Source: RUG11783 sp964599695 (GTDB lineage: Bacteria; Bacillota; Clostridia; Oscillospirales; Ruminococcaceae). From it: 25,461 bases of DNA. Shown here in pieces: positions 7,080-14,201 of this stretch (position 1 is the first letter of the stretch; every line of letters begins with the position of its first letter). The DNA is taken from NCBI GenBank assembly GCA_964599695.1, contig CAZRGP010000032.1, forward strand, positions 1 to 25,461, given 5' to 3'. The notes below the pieces were generated by a model that had not been told where the DNA came from, searched no databases, and saw only the letters and a list, made by a program, of their open reading frames with translations. Position numbers and translations under genes: made by a program.

Positions 7080-8599
7080 GCATCAACTTTAGAGGTTCTA
7101 CAAAAAAGGGGCTTGACAAAAGCTCTCCGAAAGGAGAGCTGCTCCGGGATACGGGGGACCTTCTCCGCCGCAAGGGGTACACGGTAAAGGTGCTCGATCT
7201 CATACATATGGAGCGGAGCCACTGCTACAACCCCTTCGTATACCTGAAGGACGACAACGATGTCCAGAGACTGGTGACCAACCTCTTCAGCAACACCTCC
7301 GCCGCGAAGGGACGCACCTCCGATCCCTTCTGGGATCAGGCAGCGATGATGCTGCTCTCTGCCCTGATCTTCTACCTGAAATACAGGGCGTATGAGCGGG
7401 AACAGAATTTCCCCATGATCCTGGAGATGATACGGGCAGGGGACGTGAAGGAGAACAACGACAACTACAGATCTCCGCTGGACCTCCTCTTTGACAAACT
7501 GGAGAGCGAGGAACCGGATCACATTGCCCTCAAGTACTATCGCAGCTACCGGTCCGGCGCGGCGAAGACGCTGAAATCCATTCAGATCACCCTTCTGGCC
7601 AGACTGGAGAAATACAACCTGGACACCCTCGCCGGCATCTCCATGTATGACGAGCTGGAACTGGATCTCGTGGGGGAGAGGAAAACTGCGGTGTTCGCCG
7701 TGATCCCGGACAACGATTCCTCTTTCAACTTTGTGGTCGGGATGCTGTACACCCAGCTCTTTCAGCAGCTCTACTACCGTGCGGACACCTTCTATGGCGG
7801 ACGGTTTCCTGTCCATGTGCATTTCCTCATGGATGAATTTGCGAACGTTGCCCTTCCCACATCCTTCGACAAACTGCTGTCCACCATGCGGTCCAGGGAG
7901 ATCTCGGTATCCATCATCATCCAGAACATGGCTCAGCTGAAGACGCTTTTTGAAAAGCAGTGGGAGTCCATCACGGGAAACTGCGACACCTTCCTGTACC
8001 TGGGAGGAAATGAGGAATCTACCCACGAATATGTCTCAAAACTGCTGGGAAGGGAGACCATCGAGGAAGCCCAGGACAGTGAGTCGAAAGGAAAGACCGG
8101 GAGCCGCTCAAAAAGCTGGCACAAGACGGGCAGGGAGCTCATGACACCGGATGAGGTGCGCAAGATGGACAACCGCTACGCCCTTCTGTTCATCCGGGGA
8201 GAACGACCGGTGCGGGATCTGAAGTGCGATATCCTGAGGCATCGGGACCTGTGTTTTACAGCGGACGGAGGAGGGCAGGCATACCGTTACGGGGAGGATC
8301 ACAGGAGCAGAGCAGCGGTATGGGAGATCCCGCCGGATGAAGCGAAGGAGGAGCTTGGCGCGGAAAAACATGAGACCCTTGTCCTCACCGAAAGAGATCT
8401 GGAAGCGGCACTGGAGACATTTGATAAAGAAAGGAGAAAGGAAAATGAACAGCGAGAACAGAAACCGGAAGGCAGTGAAGAAAAAACAGATCCTGCGGAT
8501 ACTGACCGCACTGGCGGCGGGGATCCTGATCCTGGGAGCGCCGATCCCGGTGGCGGCGTCAGCGGGGGATCCCATAGAGGTGATCAACAACCTGAGTGA
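7040..8599 (+). CDS. N-terminally truncated VirD4/TraG coupling protein (CD1115-like), probable pseudogene
   Basis: The frame is 519 residues, but family similarity begins only at about residue 30 with PKGELLRDTGDLLRRKGYTVKVLDL. In intact VirD4-like proteins this follows two membrane helices and the Walker A loop, both missing here. The first 29 residues come from a hairpin and unrelated DNA, and no ribosome-binding site precedes the ATG. What remains is clear: NPF...DDNDVQRLVTNLF, SDPFWDQAAMMLLSAL, the Walker B HFLMDEFANV, and SIIIQNMAQLK. VirD4 proteins are hexameric ATPases that bring the relaxase-DNA complex to the type IV channel; without Walker A this copy should not hydrolyse ATP. The last 155 bases overlap the next gene and encode a Gly/Pro/Asp-rich tail that may be simple read-through. 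Confidence 0.8.
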   Translation: MRLQPWFLMVAAVCINFRGSTKKGLDKSSPKGELLRDTGDLLRRKGYTVKVLDLIHMERSHCYNPFVYLKDDNDVQRLVTNLFSNTSAAKGRTSDPFWDQAAMMLLSALIFYLKYRAYEREQNFPMILEMIRAGDVKENNDNYRSPLDLLFDKLESEEPDHIALKYYRSYRSGAAKTLKSIQITLLARLEKYNLDTLAGISMYDELELDLVGERKTAVFAVIPDNDSSFNFVVGMLYTQLFQQLYYRADTFYGGRFPVHVHFLMDEFANVALPTSFDKLLSTMRSREISVSIIIQNMAQLKTLFEKQWESITGNCDTFLYLGGNEESTHEYVSKLLGRETIEEAQDSESKGKTGSRSKSWHKTGRELMTPDEVRKMDNRYALLFIRGERPVRDLKCDILRHRDLCFTADGGGQAYRYGEDHRSRAAVWEIPPDEAKEELGAEKHETLVLTERDLEAALETFDKERRKENEQREQKPEGSEEKTDPADTDRTGGGDPDPGSADPGGGVSGGSHRGDQQPE

Positions 8600-8780
8600 A
8601 TTCATATTCGGGCTCATTCGTTCGGTGGGTCTGATCCTGCTTGGATGGGGAATCGTACAGGTAGGACTGTCCCTGCAGAGCCATGATCCGTCCCAGCGTT
8701 CCAACGGATTTCTGACCCTTGCAGGTGGGATCGTCATCACATTCACGAAAGAGATCCTGAATCTCATTATCGGAACATAA
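8445..8780 (+). CDS. Maff2-like small membrane protein / pilin-like conjugation protein
   Basis: The start chosen is the ATG at 8445, preceded by AAAGGAGAAAGGAAA; an in-frame ATG at 8337 has no such site. The 111-residue product has a signal-like start (KKKQILRILTALAAGILILGAPIPVAASA) and two hydrophobic segments separated by QSHDPSQRSNG, ending GGIVITFTKEILNLII. Size, topology and position between VirD4 and the VirB6-like gene match the Maff2 family of clostridial conjugative elements, which resembles VirB2/TrbC pilins in layout. Sequence identity to typical Maff2 is loose, so this is a positional and topological call. It overlaps the preceding frame by 155 bases. Confidence 0.65.
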   Translation: MNSENRNRKAVKKKQILRILTALAAGILILGAPIPVAASAGDPIEVINNLSEFIFGLIRSVGLILLGWGIVQVGLSLQSHDPSQRSNGFLTLAGGIVITFTKEILNLIIGT

Positions 8781-8815
8781 AAAAGATCCGGTCATCCGGG
8801 AAGGAGGTGAACGAA

Positions 8816-9646
8816 ATGTCGGATAACTGGATCGTACAGAATCTGGAGCAGGCGCTCCGGTTATGGAACGAAAAGATGGCGGAGATCGTCAGCCTGGCAT
8901 CCATGTCGCCAAAGGATTTCCGCGGCGGGGCGGTGTGGACAGTAGTGGAAAAAGTGCACGGCAGTATGCAGGCGATCGCATATGCGCTGCTCGTGCTCTT
9001 CTTTGTAGGCGGGATCATGAAAACAGCGGGATCGCTGGCGGAGTTCCGAAGACCGGAGCAGGCAGTGAAGCCTTTCATCCGGTTCGCGGTCTCCAAAGCG
9101 CTCATCTCCCGCAGCATGGAACTCATGCTGTCTTTTCTGGATATCGTCTCGGGCATCACCGGAGCGATCACGGCTCCGCAGGGAACCGGGGTCGACGCCG
9201 CCCTTCCTGCAGAGATAACGGAATCGATCGAGGCCTGTGGCTTTCTCGAGTCCATCCCCCTGTGGGCGGTGACGCTCATCTCCTCGCTGCTTGTCTGGAT
9301 CCTTGCCTTCTCCATGGTGCTCACAGTATACGGAAGGTTCTTTAGGATCTATCTGTTCGCCGCCATCGCTCCGATCCCTCTGGCGTCCTTTGCCGGGGAA
9401 CCGACACAGGGGATCGGCAGGAGCTTTCTGAAAAGCTGCGCGGCAGCAGGGGCAGAGGGAGCAGCGATCCTCCTTGCATGCGTGATCTTCTCAGCCCTCG
9501 CGGGGAGTCCCCCCGCCGTACAGACGGACGCCGCGCCTGCGGTAATGGTGTGGGGCTACTTTGGGGAATTGATCTTTAATATGCTGATTCTTTCCGGAGC
9601 CGTCCGCATGTCTGACCGTGTTGCCCGGGAGATCATGGGGATCTGA
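8816..9646 (+). CDS. VirB6/TrbL-like conjugal transfer membrane protein (CD1112-like)
   Basis: AAGGAGGTG at 8801-8809 places the start at ATG 8816, eight bases after GGAGG; the GTG at 8807 lies inside that site. The 276-residue protein has an amphipathic N-terminus (WIVQNLEQALRLWNEKMAEIV) and about five or six hydrophobic segments, including AIAYALLVLFFVGGIM, VTLISSLLVWILAFSMVLTVY and IYLFAAIAPIPLASFAG. The last matches the conserved core of polytopic VirB6/TrbL inner-membrane channel proteins. It lies 35 bases after the Maff2-like gene. In related elements it is followed directly by PrgI and VirB4; here those genes are about 5.5 kb away because other genes intervene. Confidence 0.85.
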   Translation: MSDNWIVQNLEQALRLWNEKMAEIVSLASMSPKDFRGGAVWTVVEKVHGSMQAIAYALLVLFFVGGIMKTAGSLAEFRRPEQAVKPFIRFAVSKALISRSMELMLSFLDIVSGITGAITAPQGTGVDAALPAEITESIEACGFLESIPLWAVTLISSLLVWILAFSMVLTVYGRFFRIYLFAAIAPIPLASFAGEPTQGIGRSFLKSCAAAGAEGAAILLACVIFSALAGSPPAVQTDAAPAVMVWGYFGELIFNMLILSGAVRMSDRVAREIMGI

Positions 9647-9735
9647 AAAAATTAACGGAAGCTATTCGTGTACGTGGTAGGATAAGAAAGAATGGATAAG
9701 ATTACAGCGTGCTATCAGATTAGGGTGAGATATTA

Positions 9736-10503
9736 ATGGAATACCAAAAGACGATCGATTACTGGAGAGGCAAAGGAATCACGACGGGCACAGCTCTTTC
9801 CGAAGCGCTTCACAGTTTTGCTGCGGAATTTGCATACCATTCCGGTAAGATCGAGAACGAGAGCGTGGACTATACGGACGTCAGGGAAATATTCGACCGA
9901 GACGGAGTGACTTCGTATACAGGAGATCTTCGGACCTTATTCGAGATCCGGAATGCCAGGGATGCTAATGAGAGAATGCTGACAGCGTTTGACAGAAAAG
10001 AACCGGTCACAGAGGAATTGATCAAGTCGTTCCAAAAATTACTGACACAAAACACCTACGACGCGAGGAGATGGGCTCTGGGAGAGCGTCCGGGTGAATA
10101 TAAGAAACATGACTGGGTAACGGGCATCAATGAGATCGGGGCTTCGCCGGAAGATGTCCAGGAAGAAATGAGAGAATTATTGGACGAGATCAGGCAGGTA
10201 CCGGAAGGAAAAGAACTGATCGCTGCAGCGTATTTCCATGCGAAGTTCGAGAATATACATCCTTTCGCAGACGGCAACGGACGCACAGGGCGTCTGGCGA
10301 TGAACTATTTCCTCCTTCTTCATGATCATCCTCCTGTTATTGTTTTCGAAGAAGACAGGAAACAGTATTATTCCGCTTTGGAAGCGTGGGATGAAAGGCA
10401 GGAACTGGCTCCGCTCGTATCGTTTTTTCAGGAGCAGACAGAAAAGACCTGGGCAAAACAGGCGGAGAAACAGAAAAAAAGTGACATCGTTCAGGAAAGG
10501 TAA
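9736..10503 (+). CDS. fic: Fic-domain protein with N-terminal self-inhibition motif
   Basis: The 255-residue protein carries the full Fic motif HPFADGNGRTGR at residues 175-186, with catalytic His175 and the phosphate-binding GNGR. Such enzymes usually transfer AMP from ATP to a hydroxyl side chain of a target protein. Near the N-terminus, SGKIEN (residues 36-41) fits the inhibitory helix pattern (S/T)xxxE(G/N). Glu40 would point into the active site, as in class II Fic proteins that regulate themselves without a separate antitoxin. The target is unknown. The gene sits 89 bases after the conjugation gene and has its own site (AGGGTGAG), ending at a very strong hairpin. It is part of the cargo block that splits the conjugation cluster. 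Confidence 0.9.
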   Translation: MEYQKTIDYWRGKGITTGTALSEALHSFAAEFAYHSGKIENESVDYTDVREIFDRDGVTSYTGDLRTLFEIRNARDANERMLTAFDRKEPVTEELIKSFQKLLTQNTYDARRWALGERPGEYKKHDWVTGINEIGASPEDVQEEMRELLDEIRQVPEGKELIAAAYFHAKFENIHPFADGNGRTGRLAMNYFLLLHDHPPVIVFEEDRKQYYSALEAWDERQELAPLVSFFQEQTEKTWAKQAEKQKKSDIVQER

Positions 10504-10507
10504 CAGA

Positions 10508-10534
10508 AAATCCCGGAGCAATGCTCCGGGATTT
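10508..10534. terminator. Bidirectional terminator between convergent genes
   Basis: A perfect 12-base stem (10508-10519 with 10523-10534; arm AAATCCCGGAGC) has a 3-base loop. The A/T-rich outer ends supply U residues on both strands. It lies between the Fic gene (+) and the zinc-ribbon gene (-), which converge here. Confidence 0.85.
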
Positions 10535-10560
10535 AACTATGAGGTGAAACAGCGAGGGGA

Positions 10561-12336
10561 TCAGCCGAACAGATCCACTCCTACAGGAGTTGTTGTGTCG
10601 GTGGAATACAGCCACTTTCCGGAATCATCAGTGGCGTAGGCGATGATGGGTGCATCGTTCTCATCGTCGTGTCCGAGGATTTCCGGGATTCCCTGGTTAT
10701 AATTGGCTATGTATGTCCTTCCATCAGTCCAGGTTATGGTGATCTCACCATCGTACAGGCCGTGAACAAGGTTACCGAAATATCTTACTTCCGTGTCAAA
10801 GGTATTTTCCCCTTCGGTGCTGTAAAGATTCAGTTCGCCGAACGGTCCGTCGGGAAGATCGTTGTTCCAGGTGGCCAGATACGCGTACAGACCGTAACCG
10901 TTGTAGTCATATGCGGTAAAGATATAGCCTTCTCCCTGGCGGACACCGTTTCCGTCGTTGGAGATCTCGCCGTAATAGACAACCGGATAAACGTCGCCTG
11001 TATCATAGAAACGGACATAAGGAAGTTCACTTCCCGGAACAGGAATGGTTACATAGTTGCCGACACCTCCTATGGCGTCGAGAATTCCGTCGGCGTCAAA
11101 GGCAATATCTACACAGACGTTGTAATATTTGCCCTCATCGATGTGGGAGACGACAGACTTGGCAAAGTTAGCCAGATAATCCGAATCGGTCGCTCCGGCT
11201 TCGCCACTGTTCTTATAATCCGTGAGTTCATCATAGAACATCTCATATTCTTCATCGGACAGGTATTGCTTGCCTTCTTCAAGAACAGCGAAGCCCTTGT
11301 CATAGTCTCCGTCGATCTCACACGATAAGACCCACATGTAGTAGACGTAGTTGTAGATGCCATTCTTTTCTTCCGGAGATGCGAAACCGACTGTGGAGTC
11401 TATTGTTCCGGCGTATGCCATGGCTGTCTCGTAGTCATCATTATCTACAGCATTGTAGAGAAGCTGCATATAGGTCTCCGAGAGCTGTTCACGGAGAATC
11501 TCATCATCAGGCTTGATCTCGTACGCCTGTTCATAGTAACTTGCAGCACTCTCGTAGTCACCGGAATCGTATGCTTCATCGCCGTTGGCCATGAACTCAT
11601 CGAATTTCTTGGTGGAACCGCCGCGGGAAGCAAAGAACGCTCCGCCGATAATGGCAACGAGTGCGATAGCCGCGATGGCGATGATGAGACCCGCTCTGCC
11701 TTTCTTCTTGCCCTTCTGAACGGTAGGGGGATTCTGTCCGGGAATTGCACCGGATACCGAAGCGGGGTACTGCGGAGTTTGTGAGGTCGGCATGACAGGC
11801 GGGTTGGCGCCGGGAACCGGCGTTGCCGTCTGCTGTGCGAAGGATGCCGCTGCAGGGATCTGTACCGGGTTTTGTCCGGCAGCAGTATTCATAACCGGCT
11901 GCTGCGGCTGAACGGGAGCGCTATAAACAGGTGCAGCAGGAGCCTGATCCGCTGCCTTTGCTACATCGCTGAACACTGGCGCTTCGGGAACCGGGAAAGG
12001 CTCCATGGAAGGTGCGGGGGTCGGGGCTGCTTTCGGGAGTTCGATCGTAAGATCGGGCTCCTCAACAGGCATGTCAAGCGCTCCGGAGAGATCCGGGAGC
12101 TCCAGTTCCGGCACCTCCGCCGTATCGGCAGAAGATGCTGCGGGAGAGGGCAGGACAGGATCAAGTTCCGGCAGTGTGGTTGTGTCCGGCTGAGCAGCAG
12201 ACTGTTCGACCGGGAATACCGTCGGCGCAGCTTCGGCTGCTGCCTGCACGGTTTCGGCAGAGACGACTTTCGTTCCGCAATTCGGGCAGAACTTGGCGTT
12301 GTCGTCCAGTTTCGTACCGCAGTTTGAGCAATACAT
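10561..12336 (-). CDS. Zinc-ribbon, membrane-anchored TPR protein with MORN-like C-terminus
   Basis: The 591-residue protein opens with a zinc ribbon (CSNCG at 3-7, CPNCG at 17-21). A Pro/Ala/Glu-rich low-complexity linker of about 190 residues follows. A single membrane helix (GLIIAIAAIALVAIIGGAFF, about 216-236) comes next, then TPR-like helices (FDEFMANGDEAYDSGDYESA, YYEQAYEIKPDDEIL). The C-terminal half is rich in Tyr, Gly and Asp and contains MORN-like units (YFGNLVHGLYDGEITITWTDGRTY). The cytoplasmic ribbon and extracellular TPR/MORN portion imply a surface scaffold or sensor, but no function is known to me. GAGGAG precedes the ATG on the - strand. A TATAAT (complement of 12369-12374) could be its -10 box. 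It converges on the Fic gene and is divergent from the Xre gene. Confidence 0.75.
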   Translation of the reverse strand: MYCSNCGTKLDDNAKFCPNCGTKVVSAETVQAAAEAAPTVFPVEQSAAQPDTTTLPELDPVLPSPAASSADTAEVPELELPDLSGALDMPVEEPDLTIELPKAAPTPAPSMEPFPVPEAPVFSDVAKAADQAPAAPVYSAPVQPQQPVMNTAAGQNPVQIPAAASFAQQTATPVPGANPPVMPTSQTPQYPASVSGAIPGQNPPTVQKGKKKGRAGLIIAIAAIALVAIIGGAFFASRGGSTKKFDEFMANGDEAYDSGDYESAASYYEQAYEIKPDDEILREQLSETYMQLLYNAVDNDDYETAMAYAGTIDSTVGFASPEEKNGIYNYVYYMWVLSCEIDGDYDKGFAVLEEGKQYLSDEEYEMFYDELTDYKNSGEAGATDSDYLANFAKSVVSHIDEGKYYNVCVDIAFDADGILDAIGGVGNYVTIPVPGSELPYVRFYDTGDVYPVVYYGEISNDGNGVRQGEGYIFTAYDYNGYGLYAYLATWNNDLPDGPFGELNLYSTEGENTFDTEVRYFGNLVHGLYDGEITITWTDGRTYIANYNQGIPEILGHDDENDAPIIAYATDDSGKWLYSTDTTTPVGVDLFG

Positions 12337-12450
12337 AATAGTCTCCTCATTTCATAGAATCTAAATGAATTATACGTGTTTTTTTGTGCAAAAACTAGGT
12401 TTGCAAGGTTTGTTTTTGCCCTGAATGGTTGTCAAAAAACATGTTTTGTT

Positions 12451-12478
12451 CCATTATAACGGTATACCGTTATAATGG
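12451..12478. promoter_or_regulatory. 28-bp perfect palindrome overlapping the Xre-gene promoter
   Basis: The half-site CCATTATAACGGTA is followed directly by its exact reverse complement, with no spacer. The right half contains TATAAT (12471-12476), a good -10 box, with TTGTTC (12447-12452) 18 bases upstream as a weak -35. The palindrome ends 14 bases before the Xre start. Its size and placement fit an operator bound by the Xre protein for autorepression. The symmetry also puts a TATAAT on the opposite strand, so divergent control of the - strand gene is possible. Confidence 0.7.
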
Positions 12479-12492
12479 TTGGGGAGACATTT

Positions 12493-13059
12493 ATGAGATT
12501 GCGCATATTGTTAGAAAAGAAAAGAATGTCGGTATATCAGGCTGCAAAGGTGAGCGGAATTCCATATACAACCTTGAATGAGATCGTGAAAGGAAAAACA
12601 AGTCTTGAACGTTGTAGCGCAGAGACCGTATACAAGCTTGCAAAAGCTCTTGACATCTCAATGGAGGAGCTCCTGGCTCCCTATTTGGAAAAACGTCCAA
12701 GTTTTGATATTTTCCGAAGTAATATCTGCCATCAGGTTAAAATAAAAGGCGACATTGATTTTCTGATTGAAGAGCTGGAGAAGAATCGGATCAGACGTTA
12801 TTTTGATAGGGGCTGGTACCCTGAAAGCTTGTATTTGCTTGCCATGGTCGATTATCTGAGTCGCGAAAACGGTATTTCTTTGAGCAGCGACTATGATGAT
12901 TTGAGAGAGTGCTGTTTAGAGGAGCCCGTATATCCTTCCAGTCTGCTCGTAGCGTCACACCTTCAGGGCGAGGAGGTTTTGGAAGAAGCAATGGAAAACG
13001 CTATACCCGAGTTTAAAAGATTTAATATTATTGAAAATGAGGTGAGAGACGTTGTCTGA
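12493..13059 (+). CDS. Xre-type HTH regulator with C-terminal extension
   Basis: The start at 12493 is chosen because GGGGAG (12481-12486) lies six bases before it; the ATG at 12475 lies in the palindrome. The 188-residue product has an N-terminal Cro/CI HTH of about 65 residues (LRILLEKKRMSVYQAAKVSGIPYTTLNEIVKG, ending LAKALDISMEELL). A roughly 115-residue C-terminal part follows (DIDFLIEELEKNRIRRYFDRGWYPESLYLLAMVDYL), which I do not recognise as a named domain. Similar regulators are often antitoxins followed directly by a toxin gene. Here only short broken frames follow before a terminator, so it may be an orphan. It probably represses its own promoter through the adjacent palindrome. Confidence 0.8.
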   Translation: MRLRILLEKKRMSVYQAAKVSGIPYTTLNEIVKGKTSLERCSAETVYKLAKALDISMEELLAPYLEKRPSFDIFRSNICHQVKIKGDIDFLIEELEKNRIRRYFDRGWYPESLYLLAMVDYLSRENGISLSSDYDDLRECCLEEPVYPSSLLVASHLQGEEVLEEAMENAIPEFKRFNIIENEVRDVV

Positions 13060-13166
13060 AGACATATCTGTTTTTTGAGAAGGCTGGATGACTGCCTAAA
13101 GACATTGTTAAAGAATACAGGAAAATAGCAAGGAAGGCCTAGAACCATAAGAAAGCTGTTTTTTGT

Positions 13167-13197
13167 AAGAGCGATGGAGTTTTCATCGCTCTTTTAT
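13167..13197 (+). terminator. Terminator before the relaxase operon
   Basis: A 10-base stem AAGAGCGATG/CATCGCTCTT (13167-13176 and 13184-13193) with a 7-base loop runs into CTCTTTTATT. It isolates the Xre cargo from the MobV gene that starts 24 bases later. No clear promoter for MobV was found in the 24-base remainder, so its promoter must be within or upstream of the hairpin. Confidence 0.8.
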
Positions 13198-13220
13198 TAT
13201 GCAGAGAAAGGAGAAACATT

Positions 13221-14201
13221 ATGGCAAACTATGTATTTTTACATATGAACAGCCTGAAGAAAGATAAGATCGGGACGATGGATCAGCACATTGAAAGAAA
13301 GAAAAAGTCTTATCCCAACAATAAAACGATCGATCCTGCCCGCAGTCATCTCAATTACCACATCGTTGCTCCGGAGAAGAGGTACTGGGAGATCGTTCAG
13401 GATCGATTGAAGGATATTAAGTACCCACCACGATATAACACCATATTTCTGGTTGAGGGGGTATGTACTCCCAGTCCGGCGTGGATCGAAGCGAAAAGTC
13501 CGGAGGGACAGCGGGAATTCTTTGAGTATGTAACGGAGTTTATCCGGAAGTTTTATGGAGAATCCAACATAGTGTCCGCAGTCGTTCATATGGACGAAAC
13601 ACATCCTCACATGCATTTCGTTTTCACTCCGATCACGGATTACGGAAAGTTTCTGAAGAAGGAAGTGGTAGGGACAAAAGAAAACAGGATGAGAGATCTC
13701 CAGAACCATTTTTACGAACATATATCCAGAAAGTACCCGGATATATCAAGAGGGATCCCAATGGATCGAACAAAAAGACCCAGTTTGCCCGCTCAGCTAT
13801 TCAAGAGTGCAGCGGAACTCGCTGAACATTACAACGAGATCTATGAGGCGGTTCAGAATGTCGGTTTGTTCAATAACACGAAGCAGAAGGAGGAGGTCAT
13901 GGAGTTGCTATCCAGGTTTACCCCCGAGGTAGCGCGAATGAATCTGACGATAAAGTCGACCAACGATTACATCGGGAGACTGGAGAGTGAGACCGCATAT
14001 AAGGATGAGGTGATCGAGAAATACCGGTTTGAGAATGAGGAGGGCAAGAACGACATTGCCCGGCTGAAGAGGGAGCTCGGGAGCGTAAAAGAAGAAAAAG
14101 AACAACTGGAGCAGCTCATCTCGTTCCTGCCCGCGGAGGAAATCCGCAGGGCGGAAAGGGAGATCGGGATCGCAGTGACAGAAGGAGGAAAGGAAAGATG
14201 A
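13221..14201 (+). CDS. MobV-family relaxase (Pre/Mob plasmid recombination enzyme)
   Basis: The 326-residue protein shows the MobV relaxase signature. The N-terminal motif is TIDPARSHLNYHIV (typical NxDxxRxxxNxxL form), and the metal-binding motif is HMDETHPHMHF at residues 123-133, with His128, His130 and His132. These enzymes nick the transfer origin on one strand and lead it into the recipient. The C-terminal part (from about residue 215) is a charged coiled-coil (KYRFENEEGKNDIARLKREL). It is shorter than many MobV proteins (400-500 residues) but has both conserved regions. AGAAAGGAGAAA precedes the ATG. The stop overlaps the next start (ATGA), so the relaxase is co-translated with DUF5688 and the downstream conjugation genes. 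I could not identify an oriT by eye. Confidence 0.88.
   Translation: MANYVFLHMNSLKKDKIGTMDQHIERKKKSYPNNKTIDPARSHLNYHIVAPEKRYWEIVQDRLKDIKYPPRYNTIFLVEGVCTPSPAWIEAKSPEGQREFFEYVTEFIRKFYGESNIVSAVVHMDETHPHMHFVFTPITDYGKFLKKEVVGTKENRMRDLQNHFYEHISRKYPDISRGIPMDRTKRPSLPAQLFKSAAELAEHYNEIYEAVQNVGLFNNTKQKEEVMELLSRFTPEVARMNLTIKSTNDYIGRLESETAYKDEVIEKYRFENEEGKNDIARLKRELGSVKEEKEQLEQLISFLPAEEIRRAEREIGIAVTEGGKER

Noticed and set aside
7113..7118. TTGACA as a promoter -35 before the coupling-protein remnant
   Set aside because: No -10 box at 16-18 bases downstream; the expected place is inside the GGAGAGCT palindrome.
6836..8026. Long - strand frame opposite tnpW and the coupling protein
   Set aside because: It overlaps three recognised + strand features and shows no domain; an antisense shadow.
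8337..8444. N-terminal extension of the Maff2-like gene
   Set aside because: No ribosome-binding site before 8337; the ATG at 8445 has one and gives a signal-like N-terminus.
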